From JAUVXY01 sp964392345 (GTDB lineage Bacteria; Actinomycetota; Humimicrobiia; Humimicrobiales; Humimicrobiaceae): a stretch of 22,167 nucleotides of DNA. The notes beneath the pieces are model-generated. The model searched no databases and had not been told where the DNA came from. It saw only the letters and a list, made by a program, of their open reading frames with translations. The stretch covers positions 1 to 22,167 of the forward strand of contig CAYMPQ010000022.1 in NCBI GenBank assembly GCA_964392345.1, written 5' to 3'. Shown here piece by piece: positions 14,163 through 21,515 of the stretch (its first letter is position 1; every line of letters begins with the position of its first letter). The translations under genes and the position numbers were made by a program.

Positions 14163-15497
14163 TCAAGACCTTCCTACCAATACATATTCTGAATTTAACT
14201 GCTTGATTTTCCCGCTAATAGAGCTATGAATTTTAGCGCCTAACTTCCCTTCTGGTATATCTGCAATCAAACCACCTGTTTTTACACTGTCTCCCACCTT
14301 AACTACCGGCTCTGCCGGGATACCTACATGCTGGGATAAATATAGTTTTACCTCATCAACATCAGCGCTAAAATCTGTAAGCGGAGTTTTGCTGTCATAC
14401 ATATCTATCTCTAATCTCTTTTCCAATCTGTCAACAGGTACTTTTCTATATTCTCTAAATTCATTGACTTCAAGATCAGACCTATTGTGAGAATTTTTTA
14501 TTCCTGTTCTTTCAAGTTCACTCTTTATATAATTAAACAGAGACCTTGCTGATAAATCCATCATACATCCATACAGCTCGCACAGCCCGCAATCACAACA
14601 AAGATACGCGCAGTCATATTTTTCTAAATCTTCACTGCTCAGCTCTCCCCTAAAAATTCTCTTCATAAGCTCATCAGGAAATAAATCATGGCCCAGTAAA
14701 TACCTCGGGCACATGTCGGTACACATTCTGCAGCTCATGCATATAGCCTGTGCTCTTTTTAAAACATCTGATAAATCTCTTTTTTTATTTTGCACAACAA
14801 CACTATCCTCAGGAAGGACAATCACAGATTTGGTAGTTTTTTTAACAGCATACGTGTCTTCATTTATTAACTTGCCCATCATTGGCCCTCCGTCAAAACA
14901 AGAATACTCCTCCAGCGTAACACCGCCGCAAAAATCTATTAGTTTCTTAACAGGTGTTCCCACAGGCACCATAAGTGTGAGAGGATTTTTGACCCCACCA
15001 TTTACTGTAACATATTTGTCTGTAACATTTTCCCCACAGGTAGCTTTGTAAATATTAAGAAGAGTTTCAACATTTATAACTACCACACCAACCTGCAGAG
15101 GTATGCCTCCTTCGGGAACAATTTTGCCTGTAACCTCATATACTAAAACCTGCTCATCGCCAGCAGGATAAAAATTATCAAGCTTAAACAGCTCAAATTT
15201 TATTTCCTGTTGTGTAAAACTTTCTACAGCCTCCACAGCTTCTTTGTGCTTTTCTTTGAGAGCAAGCACAATTTTTTTTGCCTTTGTTACACTGGCTACA
15301 ATTTTTATACCTTTATATACCTTATCGAAATAAAATTGCAGCAGTTGTTTATCCACATTTATCAGCGGTTCGCATTCAGCGCCATTTATAATTAAAGTTT
15401 CTATCTGTGTGTTTAATTTTATATGAGTTGGAAATCCTGCTCCGCCTGCTCCTACAACTCCAGCATTTTTAATTATTTCTATTTCTAATTCAGACAT
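14163..15497 (-). CDS. pduS: PduS-like flavo/Fe-S oxidoreductase (RnfC-related)
   Basis: PduS is an NADH-dependent flavoprotein with two 4Fe-4S clusters, first described as a cobalamin reductase of propanediol microcompartments. Residues 10-24 (KNAGVVGAGGAGFPT) are the glycine-rich RnfC/Nqo1-type nucleotide/FMN region. The SLBB-like middle contains VNGGVKNPLTLMVPVGTPV. The first cluster motif is Cys253, Cys256, Cys259, Cys263 (CMSCRMCTDMCP); the second uses Cys from 296 to 311 (CAYLCCDCGLCELYGC). The C-terminus has a short lipoyl-like segment (VKVGDSVKTGGLIADIPEGK). At 444 aa it has normal length. The start follows the BMC-P stop without a gap (TAAATG). No B12 dehydratase is nearby, so NAD+ regeneration and electron export through PduT-type shell proteins is the likelier role. 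Confidence 0.88.
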   Translation of the reverse strand: MSELEIEIIKNAGVVGAGGAGFPTHIKLNTQIETLIINGAECEPLINVDKQLLQFYFDKVYKGIKIVASVTKAKKIVLALKEKHKEAVEAVESFTQQEIKFELFKLDNFYPAGDEQVLVYEVTGKIVPEGGIPLQVGVVVINVETLLNIYKATCGENVTDKYVTVNGGVKNPLTLMVPVGTPVKKLIDFCGGVTLEEYSCFDGGPMMGKLINEDTYAVKKTTKSVIVLPEDSVVVQNKKRDLSDVLKRAQAICMSCRMCTDMCPRYLLGHDLFPDELMKRIFRGELSSEDLEKYDCAYLCCDCGLCELYGCMMDLSARSLFNYIKSELERTGIKNSHNRSDLEVNEFREYRKVPVDRLEKRLEIDMYDSKTPLTDFSADVDEVKLYLSQHVGIPAEPVVKVGDSVKTGGLIADIPEGKLGAKIHSSISGKIKQLNSEYVLVGRS

Positions 15498-15767
15498 TTA
15501 TTGCTCCAGATCTATTCTGTCAACTCTTGCCACAATTGTTGCATCAACATTTTTGCCCCTGGTATAGTCAGTCTTTTTTGCAGTACTGCCGGTAGCTATC
15601 AGGCCTAATTCGCCTTCTCCAACCCCTACAGTATCTACAGCTACAAAATAGTCATTTTTCCCACTCAGGTCCACATCCACGCACTGGACCAATAAAATTT
15701 TAAAACCCCTAAGAGATGGGTCTTTTATTGTAGATGTTACGCTTCCGATAACCTTTACCAGTTTCAT
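15498..15767 (-). CDS. BMC-P pentameric vertex protein (EutN/CcmL family)
   Basis: Forms the pentamers that close the vertices of the shell. The 89 residues show the OB-fold family pattern: KVIGSVTSTIKDPSLRGFKILLVQ at the start, then FVAVDTVGVGEGELGLIATGSTA and DATIVARVDRIDLE. It lies 6 bp after another BMC-P gene, and its stop codon directly precedes the PduS-like start codon, so translation is coupled. Confidence 0.95.
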   Translation of the reverse strand: MKLVKVIGSVTSTIKDPSLRGFKILLVQCVDVDLSGKNDYFVAVDTVGVGEGELGLIATGSTAKKTDYTRGKNVDATIVARVDRIDLEQ

Positions 15768-15773
15768 ATTATG

Positions 15774-16067
15774 CTAACCTTCTATTACCTTTTTGCCTGA
15801 TTCCATATCTATGCTGTCAATTATACCTGTAATTGAACCCCTTAGCGGAATGCCTGTTTCTCCCTTCCACTTACAGATAGTAGTTCCATCTTCTATCCAG
15901 AACACAAGGCTCCCTACCGCTGAATTCAGATAGTCCGCAACAATTTTAGCGCTGCCGATCTCATTCCCTTCAGAATCTATTGGTTTTACAGCCAAAAGCT
16001 TTATGCCTTTAAGTTTTTCATGTTTCATTGTGGAAACAACATTTCCAATAACTTTGCCAGCCCTCAT
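15774..16067 (-). CDS. BMC-P pentameric vertex protein (EutN/CcmL family)
   Basis: Second vertex protein of the operon, 97 aa. It starts RAGKVIGNVVSTMKHEKLKG, followed by LLAVKPIDSEGN and SIVADYLNSAVGSLVFWIEDG-like family positions, and ends with GSITGIIDSIDME. It deviates from the neighbour in the GxGxGxLV region, where a less glycine-rich DYLNSAVGSLVFWI replaces the usual loop; pentamers can still form in such variants. It is the first shell gene of the operon, 12 bp after the DeoR gene. Confidence 0.9.
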   Translation of the reverse strand: MRAGKVIGNVVSTMKHEKLKGIKLLAVKPIDSEGNEIGSAKIVADYLNSAVGSLVFWIEDGTTICKWKGETGIPLRGSITGIIDSIDMESGKKVIEG

Positions 16068-16079
16068 AATTAAAACTTT

Positions 16080-16838
16080 CTAATAATAAATTTTTTTATT
16101 ATTTCTGCTGAAAAACTGCAGGTACTTATCACCTGGTTTCTTATCTGTAATTATAATATCAACATCTTCTAATAGGCAAACTTTATTTAAAGTAATTTCA
16201 TCAAATTTACTCCAATCAGCAAGAAGTATGGTCTGTGAAGAATTTTCTATCATTATTCTTTTAATGGAGGCTTGCAGGGGACTGGGATCTGTAACTCCTG
16301 CTTTTATAGATATCCCGGATGATGAAATAAAAGCTTTGTCTGCATTTAAATTTTTTAAAAATGTTTCTGTGTAGGGCCCAACAAAATTCATGGAAATATC
16401 CAAAAATTCTCCACCGGGGCAAATAAGCCTTATATTATTATTCTTTTGAATTTCATTGATCACGTTAAGCCCATTTGTTACCACTGTTATATTTTTTTTA
16501 ACATAGAGCCTTTTTGCTAAAGCAAGTGAAGTGGTTGATGCATCTAAAAATATACAATCCCCTTCCTTAACAAGCTGAGCAGCCTTTTGGGCAATTATAT
16601 TTTTTTCAAGAGTATGTATTTTCTCTCTAAATGTGCTTGAAATCTCACCCGATATATTTCTTTCTGACACTGCCCCGCCGTAAACCCTTCTGAGTATGCC
16701 CTGTTTTTCAAGTGATGCTAAATCGCGAAGTACTGTCATCTCCGAAACACTAAACATATCAGAAAGCTCTGAGGTTTTTATGCCTCCATTTCTGTTTACC
16801 ATTTCTGCAATTTTAAATTTTCTTTCAGTAGACAGCAT
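16080..16838 (-). CDS. DeoR-family transcriptional repressor of the BMC operon
   Basis: DeoR-type regulators bind a sugar phosphate or related metabolite through a C-terminal ISOCOT-like domain and repress sugar-use operons. The winged HTH lies at about residues 5-57 (ERKFKIAEMVNRNGGIKTS, SVSEMTVLRDLASLEKQG, RRVYGGAV). The effector domain includes IFLDASTTSLALAKRL, VVTNGLNVINEI and ADKAFISSSGIS. At 252 aa it has standard length. It is the first gene of the BMC operon, so it controls itself together with the shell genes. Its likely operators are the repeats at 16861-16958. No clear Shine-Dalgarno precedes the ATG. The inducer could be a fucose- or rhamnose-derived phosphate or a 2-keto-3-deoxy acid; the sequence does not decide. 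Confidence 0.92.
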   Translation of the reverse strand: MLSTERKFKIAEMVNRNGGIKTSELSDMFSVSEMTVLRDLASLEKQGILRRVYGGAVSERNISGEISSTFREKIHTLEKNIIAQKAAQLVKEGDCIFLDASTTSLALAKRLYVKKNITVVTNGLNVINEIQKNNNIRLICPGGEFLDISMNFVGPYTETFLKNLNADKAFISSSGISIKAGVTDPSPLQASIKRIMIENSSQTILLADWSKFDEITLNKVCLLEDVDIIITDKKPGDKYLQFFSRNNKKIYY

Positions 16839-16860
16839 GATAAATAATATGTTTATTATT

Positions 16861-16958
16861 GTTAGTTGTTATTATTTTATGTTATATTTTGTTAGTTGTC
16901 AACTTTTATTAACAACTGTTGATATCAAGTTTTTGGCTTGTTGCCTAAAACAACTAAC
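16861..16958. promoter_or_regulatory. Cluster of GTTAGTTGT operator repeats upstream of deoR
   Basis: GTTAGTTGT occurs exactly at 16861-16869 and 16891-16899 (start-to-start distance 30 bp), and in reverse complement at 16950-16958. A fourth, partial site with the ACAACT core is at 16912-16917, inverted relative to the second. One copy overlaps the -35 box and one the transcription start of the promoter at 16902-16874, the right places for repression. The pattern fits DeoR-family binding to several spaced repeats. Confidence 0.7.
16874..16902 (-). promoter_or_regulatory. Main promoter of the BMC operon
   Basis: On the minus strand TTGACA (16902-16897, perfect) is followed after 17 bp by TAAAAT (16879-16874, 5/6). 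Transcription would start near 16867, about 30 nt before deoR. It would drive deoR through the last BMC-T gene at 8702. Confidence 0.7.
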
Positions 16959-17080
16959 CTGAAGACCTAATCATTAACTTTATAAAAATATTATTTTTAA
17001 ATTGAATAAAATTAGATACTTTTCTATTAAAATTGTATTTTACTCTTTCCATATATAGCATTATGATACTAGTTCCTTTT

Positions 17081-17548
17081 TTATATTAAAATCTTAAAGA
17101 TTACTTTTCTAACTCCTCTCATTTCTGTACTGCTTAAACCTGGTCTATGAATATCTTCCGGAAAAAAAATAATATACATATCTTTTTTAAGTATAAAAAA
17201 ACTTTCATTTTCCACTTTTTTAAACAGTTCAATATCCTTATCCCTGTTATACTCCTCCTCTAATACTTTGTTACTATTATAATTTCCGTAACCTACTTTT
17301 TCTTCACCATAAATAATATATTGTAAATCTATATATTTCCTGTGAGCTTCTGCTAGTTTCTCTTCTATAGATTTAACAGTCCTATATGTTGATACAAAAT
17401 AATAGAGATTTTTATCTAAAACTTCAAAAACTCCGTCATCCAGTTTGCTAAAATCCGTAGTCTTTATTATCTCTAATACTTCTTTTAAATAGTTGATTTT
17501 TATACAATTTATTTGACCTTCAAAGTCATTAATTGAACCTATTATCAT
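17081..17548 (-). CDS. YhcH/YjgK/YiaL (DUF386) family protein
   Basis: Small cupin-like family found beside sialic acid, uronate and other sugar-acid genes; members are thought to bind or mutarotate acidic sugars, but the reaction is poorly settled. The 155 aa show the family blocks HRKYIDLQYIIYGEEKVGYG and the terminal MYIIFFPEDIHRPGLS with GVRKVIFKI, which includes the conserved His residues of the cupin metal site. It lies 26 bp after the DapA-family lyase gene and is surely co-transcribed, supporting an acidic sugar as the lyase substrate. It is followed by 242 bp containing the deoR promoter. Confidence 0.85.
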   Translation of the reverse strand: MIIGSINDFEGQINCIKINYLKEVLEIIKTTDFSKLDDGVFEVLDKNLYYFVSTYRTVKSIEEKLAEAHRKYIDLQYIIYGEEKVGYGNYNSNKVLEEEYNRDKDIELFKKVENESFFILKKDMYIIFFPEDIHRPGLSSTEMRGVRKVIFKILI

Positions 17549-17574
17549 CTCTTTTAATCCGTTCTGAAAAACTT

Positions 17575-18744
17575 TTATTTCTTCAATTGTTTTAAAACAC
17601 TCCTGGTTATATTTTCAATTGTTTTTTTAAGATTTTCTTCATCTAAATGCTCAATATTACTCGAAATAGAGCTTATCTCAACCGTATTATTGCTATCCCC
17701 TTCACACATACCACACATGGTACAATTCTCATATTTTTTCTCTGATTTGCTACCAGTATTATTGGGAACAACAGGATAGCTATATTTTGCGGTAATAGCT
17801 ATATCTTCCTGTCTATGTTTTAGTGGCATTCCAGGAAAATACTTTTCAAGCAGATCTTTCATTTCAATCTCAAGTCTTGTCTTTAGATCTGCTATTTTAG
17901 CTAAAGCATTGTCAGGGTATGCCATCTTTGGAGGACCTATATTGATGCCACGAAGAGACATGGCCTCTTTAAATCCCTGAGGAAAGTTTACACTTTTCAT
18001 GTCTCTAATAAGTGGAAGTATTGCAAACTGCAAGTTATATGCTAAATTGAAATTCTTATCCTTAAAAGCTTTCCATATACCAACCATAAACTCAGGAAGT
18101 ATTCCCGCCGTAGCAACCATACAACCTCTGCCTCCCATAAATAGAGCAGGGAGTAGCATCTCTTCAACACCTACAAGCACCTTAAAGTCAGGATTTACTT
18201 TCCTTGTCATCTCAATTAGGTTTATAACATTTACCATATTCCCCGATGAATCTTTTATGCCTACTACATTTGGCATACTGCATAATTTTTCTGTTATAGC
18301 AGGTGTTACTTCATTTGCAAAAAAGGGAATGTTGTAGAGAAAGATTGGGATGTCTACAGACTCTGCTACTTTTCTTAAGTGGCCTTCAACTACTTCTTCA
18401 GTATTTTTAAAAAAATATGGGCCGTGGAGCACTACTGCAGAGCATCCTTTTTCTTTAGCATAATTGGCAAGTTCAATTGATTTTGAATAGCACGTTGCAC
18501 CTGTTCCTGGAATTATATCTACTCTACCGCCAGCTTCATCTACTACTATATCTATAAGAAATTTTCTCTCTGACATATCCATATGGGTATATTCCCCACA
18601 TGATGCCACTGGGAATATACCATCCACACCCTTGTTTGTTAAGAAATTTACCAGTTTCCTTACCTCTACTTCGTTTATTTTACCTTTCTCGTCAAAAGGA
18701 GTTAGCATGGCCACTATTGCGCCTTCTGGAATGTTATTACTCAT
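17575..18744 (-). CDS. DapA/NAL-family aldolase with CxxCxxC motif and putative C-terminal BMC encapsulation peptide
   Basis: The family of Schiff-base pyruvate aldolases includes dihydrodipicolinate synthase, N-acetylneuraminate lyase and 2-keto-3-deoxy sugar-acid aldolases. The catalytic core is intact: GEYTHM near residue 50, Tyr137 in IFLYNIPFF and the Schiff-base Lys164 in VVGIKDSSGN. The core ends near residue 305, where family members normally stop. Here about 85 residues follow: a linker, CTMCGMCEG (Cys341, 344, 347, a possible metal site), a polar stretch, and an amphipathic helix EENLKKTIENITRSVLKQL (369-387). The helix resembles the encapsulation peptides of this locus's aldehyde dehydrogenase, PduL and class II aldolase. 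Neighbours (KDPG-type aldolase, KdgK-type kinase, YhcH) suggest a 2-keto-3-deoxy acid substrate cleaved to pyruvate and an aldehyde. Encapsulation is inference. Confidence 0.85.
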   Translation of the reverse strand: MSNNIPEGAIVAMLTPFDEKGKINEVEVRKLVNFLTNKGVDGIFPVASCGEYTHMDMSERKFLIDIVVDEAGGRVDIIPGTGATCYSKSIELANYAKEKGCSAVVLHGPYFFKNTEEVVEGHLRKVAESVDIPIFLYNIPFFANEVTPAITEKLCSMPNVVGIKDSSGNMVNVINLIEMTRKVNPDFKVLVGVEEMLLPALFMGGRGCMVATAGILPEFMVGIWKAFKDKNFNLAYNLQFAILPLIRDMKSVNFPQGFKEAMSLRGINIGPPKMAYPDNALAKIADLKTRLEIEMKDLLEKYFPGMPLKHRQEDIAITAKYSYPVVPNNTGSKSEKKYENCTMCGMCEGDSNNTVEISSISSNIEHLDEENLKKTIENITRSVLKQLKK

Positions 18745-18792
18745 TTATGGTCCCCGCCTTGATAATAGAACAATTTTTATTTTAGTGAACAT

Positions 18793-19896
18793 TTATCTCT
18801 CAACCCTAATATTACTACCTGAAACAGTTTTTTCTACTTCTCTTAGCGACGCCATAGATGTGTCTCCAGGTGTTGTCATTGCAAGTGCTCCATGAGCTGC
18901 ACCGTATTCAACAATTTCATCAGGTGCTTTTCCAGAAAGAAAGCCGTATATTATGCCAGATGCAAAGCTATCTCCCCCTCCCACCCTATCGTAGATTTCT
19001 AAATTTTCTCTATTCACGGCTTGATAAAAATTCTTATCATAATACATTATTGCTCCCCAATCATTAATAGTAGCAGTTTTAACTGCTCTCAAAGTTGTTG
19101 CAACAACTTTAAAATTTGGATAAATTTTAATACACTTAGCAATCATCTTTTTAAAATTTTCTGGCTCGAGTTTGCTCAAGTTATCATCAATGTTCTCAAT
19201 TTCAAATCCCAGTGCAGCAGTAAAGTCTTCTTCGTTACCCATCATAACATCTACATATTTCGCTATCTTTCTGTTAACACTTATTGCTTTTTCTTTACCA
19301 CCTGCTGCTTTCCACAGAGATGGTCTGTAATTTAAATCGTAACTTATTATAGTTCCATTCTTTTTTGCATATTTCATGGCTTCCATTATAACCTCAGGCA
19401 TATCTTCTGACAGTGCTGCATATATACCTCCACAGTGAAACCATCGGACTCCATCAGTTTTAAATATCTTCTCCCAGTCTATATCTCCTACTTTCAATTT
19501 CGATGCAGCAGAATTAGCTCTATCTGATACTCCAAGCGCCCCCCTAATGCCATAGCCTCTTTCAGTAAAATTCAGTCCTACCCTTACATTCCTACCTACT
19601 CCATCAAAAGGAAACCACTTTACATAACTCATGTCAACTCCACCCTGATATATAAGATCTTCAAGCAGATATCCGATATCATTGTTGACGATTCCAGTTA
19701 TAATAGATGTATCCATGTTAAAACATTTTTTTAATCCACGTATAACATTATATTCCCCTCCACCTTCCCATATATGAAAATTTCTAGCTGTTTTTATCCT
19801 TGCCTCACCAGGGTCTAGCCTTAGCATAATCTCACCAAGTGCTACTGCATCCCACTTACACTCTGATTTTGATTTTATTTTTAATGATGCTGCCAT
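18793..19896 (-). CDS. kdgK: PfkB-family sugar kinase, probably 2-keto-3-deoxygluconate kinase type
   Basis: Ribokinase/PfkB fold kinase. Its place directly after a KDPG-type aldolase gene suggests phosphorylation of a 2-keto-3-deoxy sugar acid. Landmarks from ATG at 19896: VALGEIMLRLDPGE at the start, the substrate-side GGGEYNVIRGLK, DLNYRPSLW near 190, MGNEEDFTAALG near 222, and RVGGGDSFASGIIYG with catalytic Asp309. At 367 aa it is longer than typical KdgK (310-340). A TTG at 19929 is open upstream and would overlap the aldolase gene by 11 bp, but the ATG is the more natural start and leaves 22 bp. Fructokinase-like or other ketose specificity cannot be excluded. Confidence 0.82.
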   Translation of the reverse strand: MAASLKIKSKSECKWDAVALGEIMLRLDPGEARIKTARNFHIWEGGGEYNVIRGLKKCFNMDTSIITGIVNNDIGYLLEDLIYQGGVDMSYVKWFPFDGVGRNVRVGLNFTERGYGIRGALGVSDRANSAASKLKVGDIDWEKIFKTDGVRWFHCGGIYAALSEDMPEVIMEAMKYAKKNGTIISYDLNYRPSLWKAAGGKEKAISVNRKIAKYVDVMMGNEEDFTAALGFEIENIDDNLSKLEPENFKKMIAKCIKIYPNFKVVATTLRAVKTATINDWGAIMYYDKNFYQAVNRENLEIYDRVGGGDSFASGIIYGFLSGKAPDEIVEYGAAHGALAMTTPGDTSMASLREVEKTVSGSNIRVER

Positions 19897-19918
19897 ATTT
19901 TTAAACTCTATGCAAAAA

Positions 19919-20602
19919 CTAAATATCAATATCTTTTCTAATTTCTTTGATTAAACTTATCACCTTTTTTACATCTTCCGTTAATTTTTTATAATTTTTG
20001 CTTTCGATAATATCTTTAGAAATTAACTTCGACCCTATACCTACACAAACTACTCCTGCAGAAAACCACTGGCCAAGTGATTCTCTTGTAGTGTCAACTC
20101 CCCCAGTAGGCATTATAGAAGCCCATGGACATGGGCCCTTCACCCCTTTAACAAAAGCAGGTCCTCCTACTTGAGCACCTGGGAAAACCTTGCATATTTC
20201 TACCCCCAATGAATGCGCCTTTTGTATTTCTGTAACACTTCCGCACCCTGGACTATAAGGTATTTTTCTCTTGTTACAAAGTATTGCGGTACCCTCATCA
20301 ATTACAGGGCCTACTATAAAGTTAGCACCAAGTCCAATATATGCAGCAGCAGTTGGTGCATCAACAATCGAACCTGCTCCTAAAATTACATCTGAATAGT
20401 TACTTTTACAAAACTCCTCAAGCTGGTTAAATATATTTATTGCACCATCTCCCCTATTTGTCATTTCAACACATTTTGCCCCACCATCAGCACATGCTTT
20501 TACAATATTTTTAGATATTTCTATATCTGAGTTATAAAATACAGGAATTACTCCAATTTCTATAATTGATATTAACGTTCTAAGCCTTGAAAATCTTGCC
20601 AT
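19919..20602 (-). CDS. eda: KDPG/KHG-type aldolase
   Basis: Class I aldolase that splits 2-keto-3-deoxy-6-phosphogluconate or related acids to pyruvate and glyceraldehyde-3-phosphate or glyoxylate. From ATG at 20602 (AGAGAGG 5 nt upstream; GTG at 20608 is also open) it is 227 aa. Expected residues: Glu46 in CVEMTNRGDG, ILGAGSIVDAPTAAAYIGLGANFIVGP-type core positions, SPGCGSVTEI, the Schiff-base Lys138 in EICKVFPGAQVGGPAFVK, and PTGGVD. The gene is directly followed by the kinase that would make its phosphorylated substrate. Together they are a phosphorylative branch of 2-keto-3-deoxy acid use, while the DapA-family lyase would be a non-phosphorylative branch. Confidence 0.87.
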   Translation of the reverse strand: MARFSRLRTLISIIEIGVIPVFYNSDIEISKNIVKACADGGAKCVEMTNRGDGAINIFNQLEEFCKSNYSDVILGAGSIVDAPTAAAYIGLGANFIVGPVIDEGTAILCNKRKIPYSPGCGSVTEIQKAHSLGVEICKVFPGAQVGGPAFVKGVKGPCPWASIMPTGGVDTTRESLGQWFSAGVVCVGIGSKLISKDIIESKNYKKLTEDVKKVISLIKEIRKDIDI

Positions 20603-20628
20603 ATCCACCTCTCTTTGAATTTAATAAA

Positions 20629-21399
20629 TTACTTTATTTTCAAGCTACTCAAAATATTTTTGCAGGCATTATAATAAATCCCGGTATCTACAGAATATGA
20701 CACATATCTCACTCCTAATTTAATCCACTCCAGTGCATTTTTCTCAGTGTCAGTAAAATTACCTACTAAAATACCTTTTTGTTTGCATTTCTCTATTATT
20801 TTTACCATTTCATTTTTAACTAAAGAATTGTTTACCTGGCCAGGTATTCCCAACGACTGTGATAAATCATAAGGTCCAATAAAAATAATGTCATACCCGG
20901 AAATCTCCAGAATCTCATCTAAATTTTTAATAGCCTCTATTCCTTCTAGTTGTATAATAATCAAAGCATCATTGGCTTTTTTAAAATATTTATCACTTTT
21001 CATAGAAGAATAATTTGCAGCTCTAACAAATCGGCACATTCCTCGCATACCTTCGGGAGCAAATTTTGCTAACTTTACCACGTTCTTTACATCTTCAGCA
21101 TTTTTAATCTGAGGCACTTGTATGCCACCTGCTCCAATATCAAGGACTTCTCCGATTAAAGAAGGGCAATTTTCCTTGACCCTTACGACTGGTAGCATAT
21201 TTGTAATTTGAGCTGCTCTTATCAGATTTTGAACATTTTCTACACTATTAGGGCCGTGCTCTAAATCTAATATCACAAAATCAAAACCAGCATATCCTGT
21301 GCTTTCGATAAAGGCAGGGTCTATTGTTTTTGAAAAGGGACCAAAAACTGGTCTGCTATAAATTTTACTTTTAAAATTTTTTATTATTTTAGTTATCAT
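20629..21399 (-). CDS. HpcH/HpaI-family aldolase (2-keto-3-deoxy acid aldolase type)
   Basis: Metal-dependent class II pyruvate aldolases; relatives cleave 4-hydroxy-2-oxoheptanedioate (HpaI), 2-keto-3-deoxyglucarate (GarL) and 2-keto-3-deoxy-L-rhamnonate (RhmA/YfaU). The 256 aa match the family length. Active-site positions: FVILDLEHGP with His48, PVVRV with Arg73, IIIQLEG with metal-ligand Glu152, and GPYDLSQSLGIPG with Asp178. Start is ATG at 21399 behind AAAGAG. It is 26 bp upstream of the KDPG-type aldolase gene. In a fucose/rhamnose-type locus a 2-keto-3-deoxy-L-rhamnonate aldolase, giving pyruvate and L-lactaldehyde, is attractive, but motifs do not separate the subfamilies. No encapsulation peptide is visible. 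Confidence 0.85.
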   Translation of the reverse strand: MITKIIKNFKSKIYSRPVFGPFSKTIDPAFIESTGYAGFDFVILDLEHGPNSVENVQNLIRAAQITNMLPVVRVKENCPSLIGEVLDIGAGGIQVPQIKNAEDVKNVVKLAKFAPEGMRGMCRFVRAANYSSMKSDKYFKKANDALIIIQLEGIEAIKNLDEILEISGYDIIFIGPYDLSQSLGIPGQVNNSLVKNEMVKIIEKCKQKGILVGNFTDTEKNALEWIKLGVRYVSYSVDTGIYYNACKNILSSLKIK

Positions 21400-21515
21400 T
21401 TTTATCTCTTTTTTTTAAACTGACAACCATTCTATTCCTATTACAAAAACTAATAAATCCTTAAAAATATTATAAATAAATTTAAAACCAGTCATTGAAT
21501 TTTCAACTATTATTA

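Noticed and set aside
13513..15497. Interpretation as a B12-dependent propanediol utilisation locus because of PduS and PduT
   Set aside because: No diol dehydratase subunits, reactivase, adenosyltransferase or cobalamin riboswitch is visible in the window.
19897..19929. TTG start giving an 11-bp overlap of the kinase gene with the KDPG aldolase gene
   Set aside because: The extra residues (IFSFCIEFKN) do not belong to the PfkB fold, and an ATG in better context follows at 19896.
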